Shown here: positions 15,974 through 23,315 of the stretch, in pieces
Position numbering within the stretch: the stretch's first letter is position 1
Layout: the number at the start of each line of letters is the position of its first letter
Assembly: GCA_964624555.1 (NCBI GenBank)
Contig: CAZUXB010000032.1
Location: forward strand, 1 to 25,534
From: SXRF01 sp964624555
Lineage (GTDB): Bacteria; Pseudomonadota; Alphaproteobacteria; Rickettsiales; SXRF01
Direction: 5' to 3'
Length of the DNA stretch: 25,534 nucleotides
Position numbers and translations under genes: made by a program
The notes under the pieces: model-generated
What the model was told of the DNA's origin: nothing
Database searches by the model: none
What the model saw: the letters and a program-made list of their open reading frames with translations, nothing else

Positions 15974-16489
15974 TTACGCTTCCGCGACTGTTTCAAAAAG
16001 AGCTATCTCCATCGCTTCGGCAGGAGTTTTGCCACCCCACACCACCGATTGGAATGCCGGATAGAAACGTTCACATTCACCGATAGCAAGGTCCAGCAAT
16101 TCCTGCAGATGCTCGGCAGTTGTTCCGGCACCATCGCGCAATAATAATGAGTGGCGATAAACGATAGAATTATCTTCAGTGCATAAACCAAAATGACCAA
16201 GCCATAATTTTTCATTGACCATTGCAAGAAGCGGGTAAATTTTTGCTACAGATAATTTCTGAAATTTATTATCAAGCGAGCATGATAGAGTAAGCCCGCC
16301 ACAATCTTCTTTAATGGAATCTTTCTGCCATGTGAACCAGACACTGTAGTTGCACCATGCACCAGTTACTTCGGCAACAAGCTCACCATCCGCCGGGCGA
16401 TCAAACACCCAATCGCGATCCATAATTACCAACTCAGCGATATCGAGTGGATTATAAATTTTATCGGTTTTGACTTGTAGCGATTTCAT
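15974..16489 (-). CDS. YbjN domain-containing protein
   Basis: 171 residues resembling the YbjN family, which is found next to proC in many alphaproteobacteria. The fold is related to type III secretion chaperones, but the cellular function is poorly known. Visible segments: a Trp-rich strand region (VTGAWCNYSVWFTW, about 42-55), LSVAKIYPLLAMVNEKLWLGHFGL (79-102) and RHSLLLRDG (112-120), then a helical C-terminus around CERFYPAFQSVVWGGKTPAEAM. No signal peptide or membrane segment. A heptad palindrome separates it from proC, downstream on the same strand. Confidence 0.82.
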   Translation of the reverse strand: MKSLQVKTDKIYNPLDIAELVIMDRDWVFDRPADGELVAEVTGAWCNYSVWFTWQKDSIKEDCGGLTLSCSLDNKFQKLSVAKIYPLLAMVNEKLWLGHFGLCTEDNSIVYRHSLLLRDGAGTTAEHLQELLDLAIGECERFYPAFQSVVWGGKTPAEAMEIALFETVAEA

Positions 16490-16547
16490 TTTTCATTCCC
16501 CAAAAAACATTGTCAGAAAATATTGCAAAAATTTTGTAAAAAAATAA

Positions 16548-16568
16548 CGCTGTAAATAAGCTACAGCG
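16548..16568 (-). terminator. Rho-independent terminator after the ubiK-like gene
   Basis: CGCTGTA pairs with TACAGCG (7-base stem, 7-base loop), followed on the minus strand by TTATTTTTTTAC. It lies about 120 bases past the stop of the UbiK-like gene. The intergenic stretch 16569-16690 holds nothing else I can name. Confidence 0.65.
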
Positions 16569-16690
16569 GTCATTACATAGATCGATACTGACACGGAACG
16601 ATTGGAAAATCCATTACTTTAAGAAACAATGAACAATATTTATTTTATTGTTATTTTACAACATATTATACAGCAATAACGCAGGGCGAT

Positions 16691-16966
16691 TTATTTAGTG
16701 CTTTTTTTACCGTTGGTTAGATTATTTATACACAATTCCAGTGCCTCCACCCGCTTTTTTAACTCTTCCTGTTCCAAACGGGATTTTACGAGCATGGCCT
16801 GAGTAGTGTCAAACTCCTCTTTGGTAACTAACTCCATATTTTGTAACAATTTTTCTAATTTACTGCTAACCATTGCTTCAAGTTCTCTCTTAACATCCAT
16901 TAATCCTCCTGCTGCACCACCCACTACCTTCGACATATCACTTATAAATTTATTATTATTTTTCAT
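16691..16966 (-). CDS. ubiK: UbiK/BMFP accessory factor
   Basis: 91 residues, the size of the BMFP/UbiK family (E. coli YqiC), a small membrane-associated trimer that helps aerobic ubiquinone synthesis. The N-terminal amphipathic region (KFISDMSKVVGGAAGGLMDVKREL, about 6-29) and the C-terminal coiled coil (about 45-83, with VTKEEFDTTQAMLVKSRLEQ) follow the family pattern. It is divergent from hldD with a 91-base gap. AGGG lies upstream of the ATG. The symbol rests on motif pattern only. Confidence 0.8.
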   Translation of the reverse strand: MKNNNKFISDMSKVVGGAAGGLMDVKRELEAMVSSKLEKLLQNMELVTKEEFDTTQAMLVKSRLEQEELKKRVEALELCINNLTNGKKSTK

Positions 16967-17025
16967 ATATATAACCCTAACATGTTGATTATTATTATTT
17001 TACGCTTTGTTAATGTTTTTCAGTA

Positions 17026-17031
17026 TATAAT
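17026..17031 (+). promoter_or_regulatory. Candidate -10 box for hldD
   Basis: TATAAT lies 27 bases before the ATG. No convincing -35 is present at the usual distance, so this is tentative. Confidence 0.35.
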
Positions 17032-17057
17032 GTGGGCTTGTTCTAGGGAAGTCTTAT

Positions 17058-18050
17058 ATGAAAACTATTTTAGTTACTGGTGGCGGTGGTTTTATCGGCT
17101 CCAACCTTGTTGCCGGGCTACTCGCCCGCGGCACCCACCATATAGTAGTGTGTGATGTATTTGGTGTTGGCGACAAATGGCGTAACTTGAGCAAACACCC
17201 GGTCCACGAAATTATCCAGCCTTCGGAAGTGTTCGAATGGCTCGATGCCAATAAAAGCAATCTGGAAATCATCTACCACCTTGGCTCGTTATCTTCAACC
17301 ACTGAAGACCACATTGACATGGTGCTGAAAAATAATTTTACCCTGTCACTTAAATTATGGCGCTGGTGTAATGAGCATGCTGTACGTCTTATATACGCTT
17401 CAGCAGCAGCAACATATGGCAGCGGCGCGAACGGTTTCTACGATAGCATGGACCTCGCCTACCTGCACACCCTCACCCCGCTTTCCGGTTATGGCTGGAG
17501 CAAACATCTGTTCGACACCCATGTTGCAACTGACGTTATCAGGGGCGAAATAAAAATTCCGCAATGGGCAGGGTTCAAATTCTTCAACGTCTACGGCCCC
17601 AACGAATATCATAAAGAAAGTCAGCGTAGCGTTATATCACAGATCGCACCGCACGCCATTGAACACAGCAGCATCAAACTGTTCCGTTCCTATAACAGCA
17701 AATATCCCGACGGCGGACAGATGCGCGACATGATCTACGTGAAAGACATAACTCAGGTTATGTTGTGGTGCCTCGATAATCCAAAAGTATCCGGCCTGTT
17801 CAATCTCGGCAGCGGTAAGGCCAGCACCTTCAATGACATGGCAAAAGCAATATTCGCCGCCCTCGGCCATGAATCAAGAATTAATTATATTGATATGCCA
17901 ACAGCCCTCGTGAAAAAATACCAGTACTTCACCGAAGCAAAAATGGATAAGCTCCGCGCCGCCGGCTACACCACGCCATTCACATCCCTGCAGGACGGCG
18001 TGAAAGATTACGTGCAGAATTATTTGCGCAAGGAAGATCCGTATCTGTAG
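17058..18050 (+). CDS. hldD: ADP-L-glycero-D-manno-heptose 6-epimerase
   Basis: An NAD(P)-dependent short-chain dehydrogenase-fold epimerase making the heptose precursor of the lipopolysaccharide inner core, so the organism probably has a heptose-containing LPS. The dinucleotide loop GGGGFIGS is at residues 8-15. Ser115 lies in SAAATYG, and the catalytic Tyr145-xxx-Lys149 is in YGWSK. The family stretches FFNVYGPNEYHK and GQMRDMIYVKD are present. Length (330) is normal. AGGGAA is 8 bases before the ATG. Downstream and convergent is ftsB, with a 66-base heptad palindrome between the two stop codons. No other LPS genes adjoin it. Confidence 0.93.
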   Translation: MKTILVTGGGGFIGSNLVAGLLARGTHHIVVCDVFGVGDKWRNLSKHPVHEIIQPSEVFEWLDANKSNLEIIYHLGSLSSTTEDHIDMVLKNNFTLSLKLWRWCNEHAVRLIYASAAATYGSGANGFYDSMDLAYLHTLTPLSGYGWSKHLFDTHVATDVIRGEIKIPQWAGFKFFNVYGPNEYHKESQRSVISQIAPHAIEHSSIKLFRSYNSKYPDGGQMRDMIYVKDITQVMLWCLDNPKVSGLFNLGSGKASTFNDMAKAIFAALGHESRINYIDMPTALVKKYQYFTEAKMDKLRAAGYTTPFTSLQDGVKDYVQNYLRKEDPYL

Positions 18051-18052
18051 CA

Positions 18053-18118
18053 GTGATTAGTGGCTAGAGTCGAGAGTCGAGTATCTGTACACGACTCTAG
18101 CCACTCGACTCTAGGCAC
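18053..18118. repeat. 66-nt heptad palindrome (two 31-nt arms, 4-nt loop)
   Basis: Left arm 18053-18083: GTGATTA, GTGGCTA, GAGTCGA, GAGTCGA, GTA. Loop TCTG. Right arm 18088-18118 as its reverse complement: GTGCCTA, GAGTCGA, GTGGCTA, GAGTCGT, GTA. The element starts 2 bases after the hldD stop and its last base coincides with the first base of the ftsB stop codon. Confidence 0.9.
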
Positions 18119-18444
18119 TACTTATCCAGAAAAACCACCACCTCATCCTTACCTGACGCACCGAGCACGCGGCGCGACTGCTCGTCAAGCAGGTCGAGAT
18201 CCAGATTATTATTGCTTAGTTTTCCAACTTTTTTCTCCAGCGTTTCGCGCTGTGACTTTATGTCGGCAAGCTCCATTTTCAAGCTATCGAGCTTGCTGGT
18301 CTGGCGTAAAAGAGCAAACACCCCACGCTCACCACTAACCGTATGAAAGCCCAGATAAAACAGCAACAACACGCAGAAAAGTGAGCCAATTGCTCGCTTT
18401 TTCATGGGTGAATGCGGTTCGGACTGGTAGTTATATCTTGCCAT
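18118..18444 (-). CDS. ftsB: Septum formation initiator FtsB/DivIC
   Basis: A 108-residue bitopic division protein. It has a short cytoplasmic N-terminus, one membrane helix (about residues 19-37), and a periplasmic coiled coil (about 48-82: KLDSLKMELADIKSQRETLE). The family-typical GERGVF follows the helix at 39-44. It would form the FtsQLB complex. It lies directly downstream of eno on the same strand (57-base gap), the usual alphaproteobacterial order. No clear ribosome-binding site precedes the ATG. A Met at residue 14 is an alternative start. Confidence 0.88.
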   Translation of the reverse strand: MARYNYQSEPHSPMKKRAIGSLFCVLLLFYLGFHTVSGERGVFALLRQTSKLDSLKMELADIKSQRETLEKKVGKLSNNNLDLDLLDEQSRRVLGASGKDEVVVFLDK

Positions 18445-18501
18445 ATAACTGTTTAATATAAAGAATTTTTCGCCTAATGGAAAGGGGAAATATTATAAAT
18501 T

Positions 18502-19776
18502 TTACATCAAAATCGCGCTGCCAGCATAATGAGCGGAATAGCCGAGCAACTCCTCAATGCGGATAAGCTCGTTATACTTGGCCAAACGGTCGGAACGCGA
18601 GAGCGAGCCGGTCTTTATCTGGCCGCAGTTAGTGGCAACCGCAAGATGGGCGATGGTGGTATCCTCAGTTTCGCCGCTGCGGTGCGAGAGTATCGCGCGG
18701 TAGCCGGAACGCTGCGCAAGCTGCACCGCCTGCAATGTTTCAGTGAGAGTTCCGATCTGATTTACTTTCACCAGCAGCGCATTTGCCAGCCCTTGCTCCA
18801 CGCCTTGCGCCAGTATCGCCGGGTTGGTAACGAACAAGTCGTCACCCACCAGCTGGATCTTGTTACCGAGCAGTGCGGTTATTTCCTTCCAGCCGAGATG
18901 ATCATTTTCCGCCATCGGGTCTTCGATGGAAAAGATCGGGTAGCGGCTGACCAGCGTCTCATAATATTTTAGCAGCTTGCCGCAATCGAGCGACTTGCCC
19001 TCACCTTCGAGATGATATTTGCCATCGTGATAAAATTCGGTGGCAGCCACATCAAGCGCCAGCACCACATCCTCCCCGGCTTTGTAACCGGATTTTTCAA
19101 TCGCCTTCATGATGAAGGAAAGTGCTTCGTCAGCCTTGCCGAAATTCGGCGCGAAACCACCTTCGTCACCCACCGAAGTATTGTATCCTTCTTCACTGAG
19201 CTGGCGTTTGAGTTCATGGAAAATTTCCGCGCCGACACGAATCGCATCCGACATGCTCTGCGCCGACACCGGCATGATCAGGAATTCCTGGATGTCGAGT
19301 TTGTTCTAGGCATGCTGGCCGCCATTGATGATGTTCATCATCGGCACCGGCAATATATGCGCGCCGACACCACCCACATATTTATAAAGCGGCTGGCCCG
19401 CAGACTGCGCCGCGGCTTTGGCAACAGCCAGCGACACACCCAGCAGCGCATTGGCGCCGAGCTTGGATTTATTTTCGGTTCCATCCAAATCTAACAGTGT
19501 CTGGTCGATCTTTACTTGGTTAGTGGCATCAAAACCGATGAGCGCATCGGCAATGTCATTATTCACATTAGCCACAGCTTTTTTTACGCCCTTGCCTTTG
19601 AAACGTTTTTTATCACCATCGCGCAGTTCCAGCGCCTCCATCGACCCGGTGGAAGCGCCTGACGGCACAGCCGCGCGGCCAAAGGCGCCATCCTCCAGTT
19701 CCACATCAACTTCAACGGTAGGGTTTCCGCGGCTATCAATGATCTCACGGGCATGGATATTGGTAATAAAGGTCAC
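18502..19776 (-). pseudogene. eno: Enolase, interrupted by an in-frame amber codon
   Basis: Enolase converts 2-phosphoglycerate to phosphoenolpyruvate. The GTG start at 19774-19776 has AGGAGA 7 bases upstream, giving MTFITNIHAREIIDSRGNPT. An ATG 24 bases upstream is open but less likely. Codon 157 is TAG (19306-19308), between NGGQHA and NKLDIQEFLIMP, where an ordinary residue is expected. There is no frameshift; the rest continues with DEGGFAPN, SIEDPMAENDH, LVGDDLFVTN, KVNQIGTLTE and SHRSGETED. So the gene is full length (424 codons) except for one base change or read error. As enolase is normally essential for glycolysis, this may be a sequencing error, a suppressed amber, or a decaying gene. 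TAG is a normal stop for many neighbours. Confidence 0.93.
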
Positions 19777-19803
19777 TGTTATATCTCCTGTTCTTAACAT
19801 ATT

Positions 19804-19868
19804 GTCATTCCCGCGAAGGCGGGAATCCCTTTATCCTCTAGAGAGATCCCCGCCTTCGCAGGGATGAC
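19804..19868. repeat. Inverted repeat upstream of eno, related to the ctaA element
   Basis: Left arm 19804-19827 and right arm 19845-19868 match as reverse complements at 21 of 24 positions. The arms share GTCATTCCCGCGAAGGCGGG with the ctaA palindrome; the loop differs. It lies 28 bases upstream of the eno start. Confidence 0.9.
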
Positions 19869-19904
19869 GTATTAGGTGGTTTGCAATTTTTTATCAGAAC
19901 TATA

Positions 19905-19919
19905 GCTTGTTTAACAAGC
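19905..19919. promoter_or_regulatory. Small palindrome upstream of erpA
   Basis: GCTTGTT-T-AACAAGC is a perfect 7-base inverted repeat 52 bases before the erpA ATG. It could be an operator for an iron or redox regulator, but it matches no site I can name. Confidence 0.35.
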
Positions 19920-19970
19920 AATTTGTGATGCACCTTGAAATTTCACTATTTTTATCCCATAATAACAGGT

Positions 19971-20312
19971 ATGGACAAAAATTTTTCAATTACGCAGAGT
20001 GCCGCCGCGCGCATAAATCACCTGAAAAACCAGGAAAAAAATCCTGAGCTGCGTTTTCGGGTGAGCGTGAAGGGTGGCGGCTGCTCCGGTTTCCAGTATG
20101 AATTCACGCTCGATGATGGCGCACCGGCCACCACCGATATTATTATAGAAAACTCCGGCGCGCAGGCGGTGATTGATGATGTGTCTATCGGACTATTGGC
20201 TGGCTCTGTGCTCGATTATACCGAAGACCTCGCCCATGCCGGTTTCGAGATAAAAAACCCCAACGCTACCGCCAACTGCGGCTGTGGCAATAGTTTTTCT
20301 GTAGCCTTATGA
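19971..20312 (+). CDS. erpA: Iron-sulphur cluster A-type carrier (ErpA/IscA)
   Basis: 113 residues from the ATG at 19971. A TTG at 19935 would add 12 non-family residues. A-type carrier that passes Fe-S clusters to target proteins. The three ligand cysteines are Cys38 (GGGCSGFQY) and Cys103 and Cys105 (ANCGCGNSF). The TGA stop overlaps the xthA ATG (ATGA), the common alphaproteobacterial erpA-xthA pairing. Assignment as ErpA rather than IscA or SufA rests on this pairing and the C-terminal NCGCGNSF. Confidence 0.9.
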   Translation: MDKNFSITQSAAARINHLKNQEKNPELRFRVSVKGGGCSGFQYEFTLDDGAPATTDIIIENSGAQAVIDDVSIGLLAGSVLDYTEDLAHAGFEIKNPNATANCGCGNSFSVAL

Positions 20313-21202
20313 GTATAACTGTTGCCGCGTGGAACGTAAATTCCATACGTTCGCGCCTGCCGCACCTAATCTCATGGCTCGCTGCCGACAAGCCGGATGT
20401 GGTGCTACTCCAAGAACTCAAATGCACCGATGATGTATTTCCCTACATGGAAATTGAGGAACTTGGTTACAACATCGCAGTACACGGCGAAAAAACCTAT
20501 AACGGCGTGGCGATACTTTCCAAATTCCCCCTAAACGATGTCAGCTGCGGCCTAGCCGGTGATGACAGCGATACGCAGTCGCGCTATATAGAAGGTGTTA
20601 TAAATGTTCCCTCTTCTTCCTCCCCCCTTGTGGGGGAGGATCAAGGTGGGGGGTATGGTAATAAATCCACCCCCCATCCTAACCTTCCACCGCAAGGGGG
20701 GAAGGGACATTATAATACAATGCGCGTGGCATCGGTGTATGTACCCAACGGTATGGATGTAAGCTCGCAAAAATTCGCCTACAAACTGCGTTTCCTCGAA
20801 CGGCTTTATACCCACATCGAAAAATTGCTCACCTACGATGAAATGCTGGTGATCGGCGGGGATTATAATATCGCGCCCGATGATAGCGATGTTCACAATC
20901 CCAAAGAATGGGAGGGTAGCGTACTGACCCATGACGAGGTACGCAGCCGCCTGCGCCGGATATTGAATCTGGGGGTTTATGATGCGTGCCGCCTGCTGCA
21001 ACCAACCGGAAAAACGCCCTATAGCTGGTGGGATTACCGCGGAAACTCGCTGGCGGAGGATAACGGACTGCGTATCGACCACCTCCTACTTTCTCCGCAA
21101 GCCGCTGATAAACTTAATCATTATAGCGTAAAAAAAGAACTGCGCGAGCTGGAAAAAGCCTCCGACCACGCCCCGGTCATCGGAAACTTCTTTTCTGCTT
21201 GA
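20309..21202 (+). CDS. xthA: Exodeoxyribonuclease III, with repeat-encoded insertion
   Basis: An AP endonuclease and 3'-5' exonuclease in base excision repair. Catalytic residues are visible: Asn9 (WNVNS), Glu36 (LLQELK), Tyr144 (SVYVPNG), Asp185 and Asn187 (GGDYN), Asp257 (RIDHLL), and Asp286-His287 (SDHAPV). Residues about 101-137 are encoded by an inverted repeat at 20619-20706 (SSSPLVGEDQGGG...TPHPNLPPQGGKG). They interrupt the strand pair between RYIEGVINV and MRVASVYVPNG. This stretch is absent from normal family members, and the frame stays open. It begins inside the erpA stop codon. Confidence 0.95.
   Translation: MSITVAAWNVNSIRSRLPHLISWLAADKPDVVLLQELKCTDDVFPYMEIEELGYNIAVHGEKTYNGVAILSKFPLNDVSCGLAGDDSDTQSRYIEGVINVPSSSSPLVGEDQGGGYGNKSTPHPNLPPQGGKGHYNTMRVASVYVPNGMDVSSQKFAYKLRFLERLYTHIEKLLTYDEMLVIGGDYNIAPDDSDVHNPKEWEGSVLTHDEVRSRLRRILNLGVYDACRLLQPTGKTPYSWWDYRGNSLAEDNGLRIDHLLLSPQAADKLNHYSVKKELRELEKASDHAPVIGNFFSA
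20619..20706. repeat. Inverted repeat element in frame within xthA
   Basis: Left arm 20619-20654 and right arm 20669-20706 are imperfect complements. Each has a CCCCCCTTG...GGGGGAGG-type hairpin followed by an AGGxTGGGGGGT tail. The design (hairpin plus tail) parallels the 8371 and 22306 elements. Confidence 0.9.
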
Positions 21203-21265
21203 CTTGCCCGCCCTCTCACTTTAAAAATGCAGCCTCTTTAAATTTAAAATACAGAAGGTAATATT

Positions 21266-21562
21266 ATGTCTAGACGCTGCGCAATCACTGGAACTGGCTC
21301 ACAAACCGGCCATAAAGTGTCACACTCGAACCGTAAAACCAATACCCGTTTTATGCCGAACCTGCAGCATGTTTCTCTGGGCAGCGAAATTCTCGGCACC
21401 AAAATCACGCTCCGCGTGACCGCTGCTACCCTGCGCAGCATTGAGCATAACGGCGGCCTTGATGCATATTTGCTGAAACACTCAGCCAGCAAGATGACCC
21501 CAGAAGCAGCCAAGCTGAAACGCCAGATAAAGAAAAAGCTCGCTAAAAAAGCTGCGGCCTAG
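21266..21562 (+). CDS. rpmB: Ribosomal protein L28
   Basis: 98 residues. It starts with SRRCAITGTGSQTGHKVSHSN and has the conserved NTRFMPNLQ stretch (26-34), GTKITLRVTAATLRSIEH and a basic C-terminus KKKLAKKAAA. It binds the 50S subunit near the E site. AGAAGG lies 7 bases before the ATG. It ends in TAG, and two codons later in the same frame is a TTG that begins the methyltransferase gene. Confidence 0.96.
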   Translation: MSRRCAITGTGSQTGHKVSHSNRKTNTRFMPNLQHVSLGSEILGTKITLRVTAATLRSIEHNGGLDAYLLKHSASKMTPEAAKLKRQIKKKLAKKAAA

Positions 21563-21565
21563 GCC

Positions 21566-22297
21566 TTGGACTCACAGATATATAACGAACACATTGAGCA
21601 GGAAGAGGCTCACTGGTGGTTCGTTTCGCGCCGTATCATTACCGAGTATCTGTTAAAAAAACTGAAATTTCCCGATAACGCAAAGATACTGGACGCCGGC
21701 TGTGGTGCTGGCGGCAATTTGCATATGCTCGCCGGTTATGGTGATGTCTATGGCTGCGAGATGAATGACACAGTCCGCGCCCGCAGCATCGAGCGCAAGA
21801 TCGGCACCATTGAATACGGCAAATTCCCTGATGAAATTCCCTTCGCTGATATAAAATTCGATATGATCGCCATGTTCGATGTGCTGGAGCATATTGAAGA
21901 TGACCGCGCGGCGCTCGCTACCGTTGCGTCACGACTCACGAAAGACGGGCAGTTGTTACTCACCGTTCCTGCCTACCAGTTTCTTTTTTCGCAGCATGAC
22001 CGGCTACACCACCATTTCCGCCGCTACAGCAAAAAGAAACTGGAAGAAAAAATCGCCGCTGCCGGTTTCAAAATTGAATATATCAACTACTGGAATTGCT
22101 TTTTATTTCCTGTTGCTGTTATCACCCGCCTGACAGACTTATTCCGCCCCAAGAACGCTCCAGCACTAGGCAGGAAAATGCCACCGGCAGCACTCAATAA
22201 TTTCCTAATCAAACTGGTTTCATCAGAACGCTTTCTTGCCGACAAGATTAATTTACCGTTCGGCCTGTCGCTGATAATGGTAGCCCGGAAGATCTAA
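21566..22297 (+). CDS. SAM-dependent methyltransferase (class I)
   Basis: 243 residues from a TTG. The SAM-binding motif I is ILDAGCGAGG (41-50), followed by acidic Glu65 (GCEMND), the motif region FDMIAMFDVLEHIEDD (about 92-107), and a post-core LLLTVPAYQFLFSQHDRLHHHFRRYSKKKL that resembles small-molecule or glycan methyltransferases of the HWWF type (HWWF is at 16-19). Substrate is unknown. No ribosome-binding site is seen at the TTG. Translation may depend on reinitiation after rpmB, or on read-through of its in-frame TAG. Confidence 0.85.
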   Translation: MDSQIYNEHIEQEEAHWWFVSRRIITEYLLKKLKFPDNAKILDAGCGAGGNLHMLAGYGDVYGCEMNDTVRARSIERKIGTIEYGKFPDEIPFADIKFDMIAMFDVLEHIEDDRAALATVASRLTKDGQLLLTVPAYQFLFSQHDRLHHHFRRYSKKKLEEKIAAAGFKIEYINYWNCFLFPVAVITRLTDLFRPKNAPALGRKMPPAALNNFLIKLVSSERFLADKINLPFGLSLIMVARKI

Positions 22298-22305
22298 CTT
22301 TATAT

Positions 22306-22441
22306 CCCTTCTCCCTATGGGAGAAGGTTAGGATGAGGGCTTTGTCATCCTGAGGCATAGCCGAAGGATCTCATTCTTACAAAGCAAAGATTCTTCGCTT
22401 TGCTCAAAATGACAATAATAACCCTCTCCCAGAGGGAGAAG
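22306..22441. repeat. Composite repeat: one palindromic element nested in another
   Basis: Outer arms 22306-22341 (CCCTTCTCCCTATGGGAGAAGG...GAGGGCT) and 22419-22441 (complementary over 23 bases with 2 mismatches) belong to the 8371 family. Between them an inner element (arms 22342-22376 and 22385-22415, ends TTGTCAT and ATGACAA) is inserted. This is a repeat within a repeat. Confidence 0.8.
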
Positions 22442-22445
22442 TGAA

Positions 22446-23240
22446 CTAATACGGTGGGAAATTAAGCCCCTTGGGTGACGTAGTGAAAATCTCATAACCG
22501 CTTTTAGTAACCGCAATAGTGTGCTCAAACTGGGCGGAGAGTGATTTATCGCGGGTAGTGACCGTCCAGCCATCGTGCTTATTCAGGATGGTTTCGTAAC
22601 CACCGGCATTTATCATGGGCTCTACAGTAAAAAACATTCCTTCTTTCAAAACAGGGGAATAGCCTTCTTCATAGTAATGGAGAATACTCGGCGCAGTATG
22701 AAAAATCTTGCCTATACCATGCCCACAATAATCACGCACTACCGAGTAACCATGCTTCTCGGCATATTCCTGAATGGCGCGGCCAATATCACTGACCACC
22801 GCCCCTTCTTTTACCTGCTCAATACCTAGCATCATTGCATCATAGGTGACCTGCGTAAGGCGTTTGGCCTTTATCGGCGGGTTTCCCGCCCAGTACATGC
22901 GGCTGGTATCACCATGCCAGCCATCGACAATGACGGTGACGTCGATATTTACAATATCGCCATCCTTGAGTTTAAGGCCGCCGGGTATGCCGTGACAAAC
23001 AACATGGTTCACCGAAGTGCAGATAGAACGTGGGAAACCCCGGTAATTAAGCGGTGCTGGGATCGCCCCCGCCCCAATTATCATCTCATGGCACAAATCA
23101 TTAAGTTCCTGAGTAGTAACACCAGGCTTTACATGTTCACCAATCATATCCAGAACTTCCGCAGCCAAACGCCCGGCACGGCGCATGCCTTCATAATCGG
23201 CCTGCGAATGGATGGTAATGGGCCTGGTCTCCTCTAACAA
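22446..23240 (-). CDS. map: Methionine aminopeptidase
   Basis: Removes the N-terminal methionine from nascent proteins using two metal ions. Metal ligands are all visible: Asp100, Asp111, His174, Glu207 and Glu239. The PPI-type stretch CTSVNHVVCHGIPGG lies at 74-88. The start is TTG at 23240 with AAGGGG about 7 bases upstream. 264 residues, type I. The 3' end faces the methyltransferase gene across the composite repeat. Confidence 0.96.
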   Translation of the reverse strand: MLEETRPITIHSQADYEGMRRAGRLAAEVLDMIGEHVKPGVTTQELNDLCHEMIIGAGAIPAPLNYRGFPRSICTSVNHVVCHGIPGGLKLKDGDIVNIDVTVIVDGWHGDTSRMYWAGNPPIKAKRLTQVTYDAMMLGIEQVKEGAVVSDIGRAIQEYAEKHGYSVVRDYCGHGIGKIFHTAPSILHYYEEGYSPVLKEGMFFTVEPMINAGGYETILNKHDGWTVTTRDKSLSAQFEHTIAVTKSGYEIFTTSPKGLNFPPY

Positions 23241-23315
23241 AATTTTCCCCTTTTTATTTTACAATCATTCATATATTTATAAGTAGTCTACCAGATTTAT
23301 CAGGAATTTTATTTT

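Noticed and set aside
19306..21568. Genome-wide recoding of TAG as a sense codon
   Set aside because: At least seven genes here (for example hldD, ftsB, prfB, rpmB and the pilin-propeller gene) end normally at TAG. No suppressor tRNA is visible.
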